In this document: positions 45,926 to 55,242 of the stretch, one piece after another
How positions within the stretch are numbered: the stretch's first letter is position 1
Layout: every line of letters begins with the position of its first letter
Translations under genes and position numbers: made by a program
Notes under the pieces: generated by a model
The model's database searches: none
The model's input: the letters and a program-made list of their open reading frames with translations, nothing else
Told to the model about the DNA's origin: nothing
NCBI RefSeq assembly: GCF_004382795.1
Contig: NZ_SMSG01000004.1
Coordinates: 62,001-126,000, forward strand
Length of the DNA: 64,000 nucleotides
DNA from: Cumulibacter soli
GTDB taxonomy: Bacteria > Actinomycetota > Actinomycetes > Mycobacteriales > Antricoccaceae
Direction: 5' to 3'

Positions 45926-46972
45926 ATGGTGATCGCCTTCGATGACGAGATTCCAGCCGCACTCGAATCTCAGTTCGACGACCTATTCGAGCGATACGAA
46001 GCTCTGAAGCACCTCGACGATCCGCACGCGGTGACCGCGGCCGCCGAGTCGATTTACCGCGATGCCACCGAGCTCGACTACCCACAACTGATGGTGATGG
46101 CGCTTGGCAAGTTGTATTCAGCGCAGTGGGATCTAGGCGCGCGGGCGGAAAGTCTCACCACCTACGTCCGCTTCAACCAAATCGCGACGAAGTACCGCGC
46201 CGCGCTGTATCCCGACCTGGCCGGGATAGCTCGCCTGTATGTGGTGATCTCACTAGACACCTTGCTGGACATGCCTGACGTGCCGCTGTCTCGCATTCAC
46301 GCACTCGTCGACACCGTCGAACAACAGTCGCGTGCCGAGGGAGATCCGCTCGATGTGGCGTACCTCTGCCGCGCGATCGTTGCCATGCAGACCGGCGATC
46401 CTGACGGCGCTCGGCGGTGGCGCGAGAAGTGGCACGCCGCCGAGCCGTATGATTCGGCCCTGCCACGCGTCGCCGCCGCCAATCTCGGCGCATCAATCGC
46501 GGGTAGTTTCGATCCTCAGCTTGCAGTGGCCGCCCTCGAAACCACCGGCCCCTACGATGCCATGCAGGAGCACGACGCCATCGCGCTGCGTTCGCACCGC
46601 GCCTTTCGGCTTGCGCTCGTGGGGCGCGTCGTCGAGGCCGAAGAGGAGGCGGTAGCAGTGATGCGGCAGTATCCGCACGATCTGATCGAACAGGAAGCCA
46701 CACATATCAATCTGCTACGCGCATTGGAGGGCCGCGGAGACTTCGCCGAACTGATCTTGGGCTGGATGGCCGACGATATCGCCGCTGACGCCCCCGCTCG
46801 GGAATACGAGAGCCAGGCGATCGCGGCTCGCTACTTCCTGCGCTCCGCGCAGACCCGGGAGCGGGGGCTCGCACTTAAGGAGGTGGCGCTGCGAAATGCG
46901 GCGCTATTCGATGCCCGCAACGGCAACACCTTCGTCACCGACTCCATCGGACGCAATCACTTCAGCGACTAA
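45926..46972 (+). CDS. Helical-repeat (TPR-like) partner of HSP90-family protein, copy 2
   Basis: A 348-residue paralogue of the preceding gene, alike over the whole length: both start MVI..DDE, share DDLxERYxAL, YPQLMxMxLxxLYS and MPDVPLSRI, and end in NAALFDARNGNTFVTD. Equal length and adjacency show tandem duplication. Sequence has diverged, so the copies may have separate partners or form a heterodimer. Last gene of the HSP90 operon. The 65-bp gap to the RHH gene stop (47038) shows no clear feature. Confidence 0.75.
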   Translation: MVIAFDDEIPAALESQFDDLFERYEALKHLDDPHAVTAAAESIYRDATELDYPQLMVMALGKLYSAQWDLGARAESLTTYVRFNQIATKYRAALYPDLAGIARLYVVISLDTLLDMPDVPLSRIHALVDTVEQQSRAEGDPLDVAYLCRAIVAMQTGDPDGARRWREKWHAAEPYDSALPRVAAANLGASIAGSFDPQLAVAALETTGPYDAMQEHDAIALRSHRAFRLALVGRVVEAEEEAVAVMRQYPHDLIEQEATHINLLRALEGRGDFAELILGWMADDIAADAPAREYESQAIAARYFLRSAQTRERGLALKEVALRNAALFDARNGNTFVTDSIGRNHFSD

Positions 46973-47037
46973 CTGCACCGGCGGCTACCGCTTGATCGCC
47001 GGTCGCGGTCGCTGGTCTCCGGTTGCGCGGATGTCAG

Positions 47038-47277
47038 CTATAACTGCGGATCTATCGGCGGACGCCCACGCCGCGGCAACTCTCCCATCGCCTTAGGGCT
47101 GCGATGCGCGGATTTCAACGCCTGCCGCAGAATCACCTCTATCTGGGCGTTGACGCTCCGTAACTCATCAGCGGCCCACCGCTGCAGCGCCTCGTGGACG
47201 GCGGGGTCGAGTCGCAGCAGTACCGATTTGCGCTCGGCCGACTTTCGTTTACGCGGCCGCGCGGCCTCGTCGTTCAT
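47038..47277 (-). CDS. Ribbon-helix-helix (HicB/Arc-like) small regulator
   Basis: A 79-residue basic protein. [37 protein letters not shown] is split as a short strand (KSVLLRL) and two helices, the ribbon-helix-helix pattern. Basic tails at both ends. It lies 12 bp downstream of the SPFH gene on the same strand. Similar pairs of an SPFH protein with a HicB/Arc-type gene occur in actinobacteria. It may autoregulate through the palindrome at 48277-48297. No toxin gene is next to it, so an antitoxin role is not supported. Confidence 0.7.
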   Translation of the reverse strand: MNDEAARPRKRKSAERKSVLLRLDPAVHEALQRWAADELRSVNAQIEVILRQALKSAHRSPKAMGELPRRGRPPIDPQL

Positions 47278-47289
47278 CGGACATCCGGT

Positions 47290-48258
47290 CTAGTACAGCG
47301 ATCCGGCGTTAACCACCGGAGTTGTACCGCGCTCGGAGCACAGCACTACGAGAAGGTTGGAGACCATCGTGGCGCGTCGCTCCTCATCGAGTTCGACCAC
47401 TCCCTGCGCCTCCAAGCGCGTCAGCGCGCCATCAACCATTCCCACTGCACCCTCGACGATCTTCTCGCGCGCGGCGATAATCGCCGAGGCCTGCTGGCGC
47501 TGCAGCATAGCCTGCGCGATCTCCTGTGCATACGCGAGCGCGGAGATCCGCACCTCGATCACCTCGAGTCCGGCCAACGTGATGCGTTCGGCTACTTCGT
47601 CCGCCAGTTCGCCGGAGATGATGTCGGTATCACCGCGCAGGGTCACCTCGGTGGCGTCATTGTCATACGGGTGACTCATCGCGACATGCCGCAGCGCAGA
47701 CTCGGCCTGGACGGCAACGAAGTCTTCGTACTCCTCCACCGCGAACGTCGCCTTAGCGGTATCCGCGACCTGCCACACCACGATGGCGGCGATATTGATC
47801 GGGTTGCCGTCGGCGTCGTTGACCTTCAACTCGTGGGTCTCGAAGTTGTGCACCCGCACGGACACCTTCTTGTGCGTACTCAGCGGCACGACCATCCGCA
47901 GACCGGCCTTGCGAACCGTTCCGATGTAGCGGCCGAAGAACTGCACAACTTGCGTCTGCCCCGGCGGCACGATGACCAGTGAGGTCCCTAGCAGGATGCC
48001 GATCAGCACCAGAATAATCCCACCGACCAGCGCGGCCACCGCACCGCCACCGCTGTCGCCGCCATCGAGGGCAATCGCACCGGAAACCACCAGCCAAGTT
48101 CCGAGTCCAAGCAAGACCAGCGAAATCACTAGGCCCGCGAACCCGTCAATCGACCAGGCCCTGCGCTCGCTCACATCAACCCGCGAGCCATCCGGGCCGA
48201 CCGGAGTTCCCGCTGGCTGCCCGCCGGTTGAGTTCTCGTCATGCACCAACTGCGTCAT
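47290..48258 (-). CDS. SPFH/band-7 domain membrane protein
   Basis: A 322-residue protein. Two hydrophobic segments (about 36-55 and 70-95) are followed by the SPFH domain (about 95-280): [52 protein letters not shown] and [20 protein letters not shown]. The C-terminal helix [20 protein letters not shown] is the usual oligomerising part. Such proteins form ring-like membrane scaffolds. Expressed with the RHH gene downstream. A perfect 7-bp inverted repeat sits just upstream of its start. Confidence 0.88.
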   Translation of the reverse strand: MTQLVHDENSTGGQPAGTPVGPDGSRVDVSERRAWSIDGFAGLVISLVLLGLGTWLVVSGAIALDGGDSGGGAVAALVGGIILVLIGILLGTSLVIVPPGQTQVVQFFGRYIGTVRKAGLRMVVPLSTHKKVSVRVHNFETHELKVNDADGNPINIAAIVVWQVADTAKATFAVEEYEDFVAVQAESALRHVAMSHPYDNDATEVTLRGDTDIISGELADEVAERITLAGLEVIEVRISALAYAQEIAQAMLQRQQASAIIAAREKIVEGAVGMVDGALTRLEAQGVVELDEERRATMVSNLLVVLCSERGTTPVVNAGSLY

Positions 48259-48276
48259 GATGTGCTCCCTATCGTC

Positions 48277-48297
48277 GTGATATTAAAACGATATCAC
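48277..48297. promoter_or_regulatory. Inverted repeat upstream of the SPFH gene, probable operator
   Basis: Arms GTGATAT and ATATCAC are exact reverse complements with a 7-nt centre, 18 bp before the SPFH start. The AT-rich site stands out from the local GC content and is a reasonable target for the small ribbon-helix-helix protein of the same operon. Confidence 0.55.
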
Positions 48298-48397
48298 TTT
48301 ATTGGCAGAGTGCCGAACAATAGAGAGCTAAGGCGCGAAGGAACGCACCTCAACAGAAGCAGGTCCGTCTGCCACCAGCAGGGAGGGCGAGAGGAAC

Positions 48398-49939
48398 TCA
48401 GGGGCGGCGGACGGCGTCCTCGGCGCCACCGGAAGAACTCAAACTGGACAGGCCGTCGACGGGATCCACCCGACGCTCAACGCCCTCCAGCACGTGCTTG
48501 CCGATCAAACTGGCATCGGGCAACTCGATCGGATATTCGCCGGAGAAGCACGCCGCACATAGCCGGGACGGCGGCTGTTCGGTCGCCTTGATCAGTTGCT
48601 CGAGCGAGACGTAACCCAACGAGTCGGCACCGATCGTGGTCCGAATCCCGTCGTCGTCCAGCCCGTTCGCAATCAGTTCCGCACGGCTGGCAAAATCGAT
48701 GCCGTAGAAGCACGGCCATTTCACCGGCGGTGAGGAGATCCGCACGTGCACCTCGAGTGCCCCGGCTTCGCGCAACATGCGCACGAGCGCCCGCTGCGTG
48801 TTACCTCGCACGATCGAATCGTCCACCACGACCAGTCGCTTGCCGCGGATCACGTCCCGCAGCGGATTAAGCTTCAGCCGGATGCCTAGCTGACGGATGG
48901 TCTGCGACGGCTGAATGAAGGTCCGCCCGACGTACGCGTTCTTGACCAAGCCTTGCCCGTACGGAATACCGGACTCCTCGGCATAGCCGATCGCAGCCGG
49001 AGTCCCCGACTCGGGAACCGGAATCACCAGATCGGCCTCGACCGGGTGTTCGCGCGCCAGCCTGCGGCCGATCTCCACCCGTGACGCGTGCACGCTGCGG
49101 CCGGAAATCGTTGTGTCCGGGCGCGCCAGGTACACGTACTCGAACACGCAGCCCTTCGGCTTCGGCGTCGCCCAGCGCTCGGAACGCAAACCGTCGGCGT
49201 CAATCGCGATCAGTTCGCCGGGCTCCACCTCACGCACGAACGAGGCGCCGACGATATCCAGCGCCGAGGTCTCAGAGGCGACTACCCAGCCGCGCTCCAG
49301 ACGTCCCAGCACCAGCGGTCGCACGCCATGCGCATCGCGGGTCGCGTACAAGGTGTGCTCATCGCAGAACACCAGGCTGAATGCGCCGCTGAGCGTCGGC
49401 AACAGTTCCATCGCCGCAGCCTCGACGCTAAGGTCGGGCCGACTGGCCAGCAGCGCGGTGATCAGGTCGGAATCGGTGGTCGTACCGCTCATCCCGGGCA
49501 CGCCGTACTCCGAGGCGCGGACAGCGAGTTCGGCAGTATTGACCAGGTTCCCGTTATGCCCCAGCGCAATCGAGGTGCCCGTCGTGGTGGTGCGGAACGA
49601 AGGCTGGGCGTTTTCCCAGTTCGAACCACCAGTCGTCGAATAACGGCAGTGCCCCACCGCGATGTGGCCGTTCAGCGTGCTCAACGTGGCCTCATCGAAC
49701 ACGCGGCTCACCAAGCCGATGTCCTTGTAGATGACGATCTGCGAACCATCGCTGACGGCGATTCCGGCCGCCTCCTGCCCGCGGTGTTGCAGCGCGTACA
49801 GACCGTAGTAGGCAAGCTTGGAGACGTCCTCCCCAGGCGCCCAGGCGCCGAAGACGCCACACTCCTCGTGCGGTACGTCGTCCTGCGCCGATTCCGGCTG
49901 CGCTACAGCGTCACGTTGCGATGCGTTTTCCAGAAGCAC
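48398..49939 (-). CDS. purF: Amidophosphoribosyltransferase
   Basis: A 513-residue enzyme that makes phosphoribosylamine from PRPP and glutamine, the first step of purine synthesis. The N-terminal class II glutaminase has its nucleophile cysteine in HEECGVFGAW after a propeptide of about 26 residues. GHNGNLVNT and YSTTGGSNWENAQP follow; the PRPP loop is RLVVVDDSIVRGNT. Cysteines near the C-terminus (RLCAACFSGEYP) are typical of the Fe-S-bearing type. In mycobacteria it precedes purM; here the intervening genes separate them. Confidence 0.95.
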   Translation of the reverse strand: MLLENASQRDAVAQPESAQDDVPHEECGVFGAWAPGEDVSKLAYYGLYALQHRGQEAAGIAVSDGSQIVIYKDIGLVSRVFDEATLSTLNGHIAVGHCRYSTTGGSNWENAQPSFRTTTTGTSIALGHNGNLVNTAELAVRASEYGVPGMSGTTTDSDLITALLASRPDLSVEAAAMELLPTLSGAFSLVFCDEHTLYATRDAHGVRPLVLGRLERGWVVASETSALDIVGASFVREVEPGELIAIDADGLRSERWATPKPKGCVFEYVYLARPDTTISGRSVHASRVEIGRRLAREHPVEADLVIPVPESGTPAAIGYAEESGIPYGQGLVKNAYVGRTFIQPSQTIRQLGIRLKLNPLRDVIRGKRLVVVDDSIVRGNTQRALVRMLREAGALEVHVRISSPPVKWPCFYGIDFASRAELIANGLDDDGIRTTIGADSLGYVSLEQLIKATEQPPSRLCAACFSGEYPIELPDASLIGKHVLEGVERRVDPVDGLSSLSSSGGAEDAVRRP

Positions 49940-50044
49940 GGCAGTCCCTTAGCTGGAGGTCGCTTACCCGGCGAGTCTACGAGCGATTCGCGGCGATTGG
50001 CACCCGTTGTTGGTGTGGTTTTCACCTGCGCGCATAGATCACAC

Positions 50045-50470
50045 TCACCGCCGGCGAGCGCCGAGCCACGCGACGAGGCACAACACGCTGGCACTGCCGA
50101 ACAGCACCATCCCGGCCAGCCCGATCGGCATGAACCCGAAGTCACCATCCTGCTGCGGGCGCGTCGAGTCACCAATGCCGGTAAAGAAGTAGGCCAGGCT
50201 GATCAACGCCAACACGCCGGTGAGGCAGGCCACCAGCAAATACCCCATCCGGCCGCGAACATTTGGCCGACTAAAACTGTCGCGATCGTCCGAGCCGCCG
50301 ACACCGATCCAGATTCCGGCGCCCACGGCCAGCCCACCGAACAAAGCCACCAGAAGTCCGAATAGAGCGCTGTCCGAGTTACTGGCGGCACCAAAGATGC
50401 CGGATCCGGTGGTCAGCGCACCGAAAACCAGGACGACGATCGCCAGCACGATCCGGACGTACCTATTCAT
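50045..50470 (-). CDS. Small hypothetical membrane protein
   Basis: A 141-residue protein with four hydrophobic segments (about 6-28, 38-60, 78-98 and 115-133), short loops and a basic end. No family is recognised. Its ATG at 50470 lies within the last codons of the SCP-like gene (8-base overlap), so it is coupled to the purL operon. Confidence 0.6.
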   Translation of the reverse strand: MNRYVRIVLAIVVLVFGALTTGSGIFGAASNSDSALFGLLVALFGGLAVGAGIWIGVGGSDDRDSFSRPNVRGRMGYLLVACLTGVLALISLAYFFTGIGDSTRPQQDGDFGFMPIGLAGMVLFGSASVLCLVAWLGARRR

Positions 50471-50849
50471 CTACGAGTCCACGAATCGGCACCAGCGCCG
50501 TCAGGTCCGCCCGCGAACCACTCGCCGACACCCCCGCGGTGACGACGTCCTCCCACGCGCGCCGCCCGGTAGCCAACGCCAGCCAGGTACGCGGATCGAG
50601 TTCGACGACGTTCGGCGGGGTCCCGCGTCGGTGGTTCAGGCCCTCGACGCACTGCACCGCGACGTACGGCGGCACCCGTAATTCCAGTGCGCCGCCGGGA
50701 TGCAGCGCCGCCAGATACCGTGCGCTGGCGCGCACGGCGTCGGCGATCGCCCCGCGTTCGGGCGCCACCGTGTCGTCGTCGAGCCAGCCCGCTACTCGTT
50801 CAACCGCGGCGCGGGCTTCGGCGCGGGTAGGCGGGGTACGTTTCGCCAC
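50463..50849 (-). CDS. Sterol-carrier-like family protein (Rv0807-like)
   Basis: A 128-residue protein whose start I place at GTG 50849, 2 bp after the purL stop; the frame extends further up but would overlap purL. The central part GALELRVPPYVAVQCVEG and the following LDPRTWLALATGRRAWEDVV resemble the bacterial sterol carrier / maleylpyruvate-isomerase-like C-terminal domain. An equivalent protein sits between purL and purF in mycobacteria. Its function is unknown, but the fixed place suggests a link to purine genes. Overlaps the membrane protein gene downstream. Confidence 0.75.
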   Translation of the reverse strand: MAKRTPPTRAEARAAVERVAGWLDDDTVAPERGAIADAVRASARYLAALHPGGALELRVPPYVAVQCVEGLNHRRGTPPNVVELDPRTWLALATGRRAWEDVVTAGVSASGSRADLTALVPIRGLVDE

Positions 50850-50851
50850 GA

Positions 50852-53800
50852 CTACCCCACATGTAGGCGCGCGTTGCGGAACATGCGCAGCCACGGGCTG
50901 TCCTGCGTGAGCGGACCGTCGGTCCAGGACATCTGCACATTTCGATGCACCCGCTCAGGATGCGGCATCATCGCGGTGAACCGGCCATCCGGCGTAGTGA
51001 CCGCGGTCAAACCGTCGGGCGAACCGTTCGGGTTCGCCGGGTAACTAGTGGCGACCTCACCACCGGGAACGACGAACCGCGCCGCGCGCACTACCTCGCG
51101 CTCACTGCCGCGGTGGCGGAAGTCCGCCAACCCTTCGCCATGCGCCACGGCGATCGGCACTCGGCTCCCGGCCATTCCGTCGAAGAAGATCGATGGCGAG
51201 TCCAGCACCTCGACCAGCGAGAGCCGCGCTTCGTACTGCTCAGAGACGTTGCGGGTGAATCGCGGCCACGCATCAGCTCCCGGAATCAACTCTGCGAGCG
51301 CCGCGAACATCTGGCAGCCGTTGCAAATACCCAGCGCGAACGTGTCGGTCCGACCGAAGAAACTTCCGAACTGCTCGGTCAGCCGCTCATTGAACAGCAC
51401 CGAACGAGCCCAGCCTTCGCCGGCGCCGAGAGTATCTCCATAGGAGAATCCGCCACAGGCGACCAGACCGGCCACATCGGCGAGGTCGAATCGTCCGGTC
51501 TGCAGGTCGGTCATGTGTACGTCGATCGCATCGAATCCACTGCGCGCGAACGCGACGGCTGTCTCGACATGCGAGTTCACGCCCTGCTCGCGCAGAATCG
51601 CCACCCGCGGCTTGGCACCGAGGTTGAGGTACGGTGCGGCAACGTCCGCCGACGCGTCGAACGTCGTCACCACTTCCAGAGAGGGGTGCGCGGCACCGAC
51701 GGAGGCATGCTCGGCATCGGCGCAGTCCGGGTTATCCCGCAGGCGGCTAATCCGCCAGGACACCTCATCCCAGGCCGCGAATAGATCGTGCACGGCCTCA
51801 TCCAGCACGCGCTCACCGTCAACGACGACGCGAACTCGCCGGTCACCCGACGGCGTCGCGACCACCGAGGTGAGATCGCCAAGTCCGTGCGCGGCCAGCA
51901 CCTCGCGGGCCCGCGGCAACGATTCGTTCGGTATCTCCAGGACGGCACCGAGTTCCTCGGCGAACAACGCTCCGACGTCCGGCACGCTGATATCCACACC
52001 CAGCCCGGATGCGAAGGCCATCTCCACCAGCGTCGCCCACAGTCCGCCGTCCGAGCGATCGTGGTAGGCCGACACCAAACCGGCTGCGCGCAACTCGTTG
52101 ACGGCATCGACGAGGCCGACCAGCCGTGACGGGTCGTCCAGGTCCGGTACGTCGCGCCCAAATCCGCCTCGGGTCACCGACGCCACGGAGCCGCCGAGGC
52201 GATTGCGTCCGGCGCCCAGATCGACGAGTACTAACGACGTATCGCCGCCCACCAGCAGCGGGCTGAGGGTGCCGCGCACATCCGCGAGCGATGCGAATGC
52301 GGTGACCACCAGCGAGACCGGTGAGATCACCTGGTGCTCGGTACCGTCGGCGCTCCAGCGAGTGCGCATAGACAACGAGTCCTTGCCGACGGGAATGCTG
52401 ATACCCAGCTGTGGGCACAGCTCCATCCCGACGGCGTGCACCGTGTCGTACAGCGCGGCGTCCTCGCCGTCCTCGCCACAGGCAGCCATCCAGTTCGCGG
52501 ACAACTTCACGCCGGACAAATCCATCGGCGCCGCGAGCAGGTTCGTGATCGCCTCCCCTACAGCCATTCGCCCGGACGCCGGGGCATCCACGGCGGCCAG
52601 CGGCATCCGCTCACCGGTCGCCATGGCCTCGCCGGCGAACCCGGAGTAGTCGGCGAGGGTGACCGCGACGTCGGCGACCGGAACCTGCCACGGCCCGACC
52701 ATTTGGTCGCGATGCGTCAGTCCGCCGACTGTCCGATCGGCGATCGTGATCAGGAATCGCTTACTGGCCACCGTCGGGTGGCGAAGTACGGCATACGCCG
52801 TATCGCGCAACTCGGCGCCGCTGAGTGTCGTGGGGTCGGTGTCATCGCCGGTACGGCTGATCCGGCTCACGTCGCGGGTCATCCGCGGCGGTTTACCCAG
52901 TAGCACCTGAATCGGCATGTCGATCGGCTTATCGACGTCAGCCGTCGACCCGCTCACGTCAATGGGCTCATCGGCGAGCACCAACTGTTTATCGGCACTG
53001 GCACGACCGACGACGGCCACCGGACAGCGCTCGCGCCGCGCCAACTCCATAAGCAGCGGCAACGATTCGGGCGCGATCGCCAGGACGTATCGCTCCTGCG
53101 ACTCGTTGCACCAGATTTCCTTCGGCGCCAGCCCGGATTCTTCCAGCGGAACGGCCGAAAGGTCGAACTTCGCACCCAGCCCGGCGTCATCGACGAGTTC
53201 GGGGAACGCGTTCGATAGACCGCCGGCGCCGACGTCGTGAATCGCGAGGATCGGGTTGTCGCTGCCTAGCGCCCAACAGTGGTTGATCACTTCCTGCGCA
53301 CGGCGCTCCATTTCCGGGTTGCCGCGCTGCACCGAATCGAAGTCGAGTTCCGCGGCGTTTGCGCCGGACGCCATCGAGGACGCCGCACCCCCACCCATCC
53401 CGATCCGCATCCCAGCACCGCCGAGTTGTACCAGGAGCGAGCCGTCGCCGAACACGATCTTCTCAGTCTGTTCGGCGCCGATCGTGCCTAAGCCGCCCGC
53501 GCTCATGATCGGCTTGTGGTAACCGCGGCGTACGCCGTCCACGTCCTGCTCGTACACCCGGAAGAAACCACCGAGGCCGGGGCGGCCGAACTCGTTGTTG
53601 AACGCCGCCGCGCCGATCGGTCCGTCGATCATGATCTCCAGCGCACTCGCAATGTGTTCGGGTGCGGCGAGACTGCCGGTTTCCCAAGGCTCGAGGCGAT
53701 CGGGCAGGTTCAAGTTCGAGACTGCGAAGCCGGTCAGGCCGGCCTTCGGCTGCGAGCCGCGTCCGGTGGCCCCCTCGTCACGGATCTCGCCACCGGCGCC

Positions 53801-54763
53801 GGTCGCGGCGCCGGGGAACGGCGAGATAGCGGTCGGGTGATTGTGGGTCTCCACCTTCATCAGGACGTGGACGTCGCCGTCGCGCGGCGCGTATCGGCTC
53901 GGCGCGTCGGCACGCTCAGGCAGCCAACGGCTACGGGCAGATCCAACCATGATCGACGCGTTGTCCTTGTAGGCGACGATCGTGCCGGTCGGATTCAGTT
54001 TCTCGGTATTGCGGATCATCCCAAACAGAGAAGTCTGCTGCGCCTGGCCGTCGATGACGAAATCGGCATTGAAGATCTTGTGCCGGCAATGTTCGGAGTT
54101 GGCCTGCGCGAACATCATCAACTCGACGTCGGTCGGGTTTCGGTCGAGATCGACGAACGCATCGACGAGGTAATCGACCTCATCGTCGGCGAGCGCGAGA
54201 CCGTACTCGGCGTCCGCCCGTTCGATAGCCGCCCGACCCCCGCCGAGTACGTCGACGTGCTCCATCGGTTCTGCGGTACGAGGCGCGAAAAGATGGTCGA
54301 GGTCATCGGTCGAGGTCAGCACGGTTTCGGTCATTCGGTCATGCAGCAGCGCTGCCACCTCGACCCACCGCTCGGCCGTCAAAGCACCGTCGGCGTGCAC
54401 GATCTCGAACTCGACGACCCGTTCGACCCGATGGATATCGACACCACAATTACGGATGATGTCGGTGGCCTTCGAGGACCACGGCGAGATCGTACCGAGG
54501 CGCGGTGCGACGACGAACGTGCTCGACGCGGGCGCATCACCGGTTTGCGCCGGTTCGCCGTACGTCAACAGTTCGACGACCTTCTGCCGCGTCGCCTCCT
54601 CGAACTCGGCGTCGCTGAGCACGAGGTGGATGTGTCGAGCCCGGATTCCGGTGATACCGGCTAACACGCCGTCGAGCCGGGAGCGCAAACCCGCGATCCG
54701 GAAGTCGGACAGCGCCCGGCCCCCTTCGATGACGGTGAGCACATGGGGGTGCGAGGGGTTCAC
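50852..54763 (-). CDS. purL: Phosphoribosylformylglycinamidine synthase, single-chain large form
   Basis: A 1303-residue FGAM synthase, about the size of E. coli PurL (1295). It contains the N-terminal PurS-like part, two AIRS-type synthetase domains ([49 protein letters not shown]) and a C-terminal class I glutaminase (about 1055-1303) with its nucleophile in LGICNGCQM near 1146 and HPERVHRN near the end. Actinobacteria normally encode PurS, small PurL and PurQ separately. GTG at 54763 is chosen: GGAG precedes it by a normal distance, and the ATG ten codons upstream lacks one. Confidence 0.95.
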   Translation of the reverse strand: MNPSHPHVLTVIEGGRALSDFRIAGLRSRLDGVLAGITGIRARHIHLVLSDAEFEEATRQKVVELLTYGEPAQTGDAPASSTFVVAPRLGTISPWSSKATDIIRNCGVDIHRVERVVEFEIVHADGALTAERWVEVAALLHDRMTETVLTSTDDLDHLFAPRTAEPMEHVDVLGGGRAAIERADAEYGLALADDEVDYLVDAFVDLDRNPTDVELMMFAQANSEHCRHKIFNADFVIDGQAQQTSLFGMIRNTEKLNPTGTIVAYKDNASIMVGSARSRWLPERADAPSRYAPRDGDVHVLMKVETHNHPTAISPFPGAATGAGGEIRDEGATGRGSQPKAGLTGFAVSNLNLPDRLEPWETGSLAAPEHIASALEIMIDGPIGAAAFNNEFGRPGLGGFFRVYEQDVDGVRRGYHKPIMSAGGLGTIGAEQTEKIVFGDGSLLVQLGGAGMRIGMGGGAASSMASGANAAELDFDSVQRGNPEMERRAQEVINHCWALGSDNPILAIHDVGAGGLSNAFPELVDDAGLGAKFDLSAVPLEESGLAPKEIWCNESQERYVLAIAPESLPLLMELARRERCPVAVVGRASADKQLVLADEPIDVSGSTADVDKPIDMPIQVLLGKPPRMTRDVSRISRTGDDTDPTTLSGAELRDTAYAVLRHPTVASKRFLITIADRTVGGLTHRDQMVGPWQVPVADVAVTLADYSGFAGEAMATGERMPLAAVDAPASGRMAVGEAITNLLAAPMDLSGVKLSANWMAACGEDGEDAALYDTVHAVGMELCPQLGISIPVGKDSLSMRTRWSADGTEHQVISPVSLVVTAFASLADVRGTLSPLLVGGDTSLVLVDLGAGRNRLGGSVASVTRGGFGRDVPDLDDPSRLVGLVDAVNELRAAGLVSAYHDRSDGGLWATLVEMAFASGLGVDISVPDVGALFAEELGAVLEIPNESLPRAREVLAAHGLGDLTSVVATPSGDRRVRVVVDGERVLDEAVHDLFAAWDEVSWRISRLRDNPDCADAEHASVGAAHPSLEVVTTFDASADVAAPYLNLGAKPRVAILREQGVNSHVETAVAFARSGFDAIDVHMTDLQTGRFDLADVAGLVACGGFSYGDTLGAGEGWARSVLFNERLTEQFGSFFGRTDTFALGICNGCQMFAALAELIPGADAWPRFTRNVSEQYEARLSLVEVLDSPSIFFDGMAGSRVPIAVAHGEGLADFRHRGSEREVVRAARFVVPGGEVATSYPANPNGSPDGLTAVTTPDGRFTAMMPHPERVHRNVQMSWTDGPLTQDSPWLRMFRNARLHVG

Positions 54764-54857
54764 AGCAGCTCCGAGGGATCGACGAAATGCCACTCCATTA
54801 TCGCCCTACCGCCGGCGCGGTCGGAGTGTGAGTCGCGCTTCGTCAGCTGACGCGACG

Positions 54858-55073
54858 TTAAGACTCGGCGCGCTCTCGTTCACCGTCGGCGTCTGGATGA
54901 TCCTTATGGTCGTCGGCGCGCTGCTCGTCTTGCTCGATCAGCGCTTCACCGTGCTCGGCATGCGCGTTTCCGGCGGCCGACATAGCGCTGTCTCCGCGGG
55001 CATCGCCGATGAACTCCTCGACCTTGCCAGCGACTTCTTCAATCTTGTGCTTAGCCTCTTCGAAGAACCCCAT
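54858..55073 (-). CDS. Small acidic stress-type protein (CsbD/antitoxin-like)
   Basis: A 71-residue acidic, amphipathic protein: GFFEEAKHKIEEVAGKVEEFIGD at the start resembles CsbD-family and MT0933-like small proteins; the rest is low-complexity and rich in Asp, Glu and His. ATG at 55073 is preferred to a GTG three codons earlier because the GAGGGGAA site fits it better. Function unknown. Confidence 0.6.
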   Translation of the reverse strand: MGFFEEAKHKIEEVAGKVEEFIGDARGDSAMSAAGNAHAEHGEALIEQDEQRADDHKDHPDADGERERAES

Positions 55074-55168
55074 AGCGACCACTTCCCCTCACCTGTTGAC
55101 GCGGTGAGTTCATCTTGCCACCGCGACGCGCCGGGCGGCTCGATCGTGCGCGCGAACGTTACTCAACA

Positions 55169-55235
55169 CGCAGCGTGAGCGGGCACTTGTCGCTCATACA
55201 GCGACAAGTGCCCGCTCAGACTGCGTTTCCAGCGC
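55169..55235. repeat. Hairpin repeat, intact copy (also terminator-like)
   Basis: A 19-bp perfect stem (55177-55195 with 55201-55219) closes a 5-nt loop (CATAC), inside outer arms ACGCAG/CTGCGT, followed by TTCCAGCG. A degraded copy lies at 23890-23955. It is between the small acidic protein gene and the stop of the LLM gene, so it can end transcription of the LLM gene. Confidence 0.75.
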
Positions 55236-55242
55236 GGCGTTG

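Noticed and set aside
47038-47277. Toxin-antitoxin system
   Set aside because: The RHH protein looks HicB/Arc-like, but no small toxin gene is beside it; it pairs with the SPFH gene.
53516-54664. Long plus-strand open frame of 382 codons
   Set aside because: It is antisense to purL, with no family signal; GC-rich coding DNA often gives such open frames.
54764-54793. ATG ten codons upstream for purL
   Set aside because: No ribosome site; GTG at 54763 has GGAG at normal spacing.
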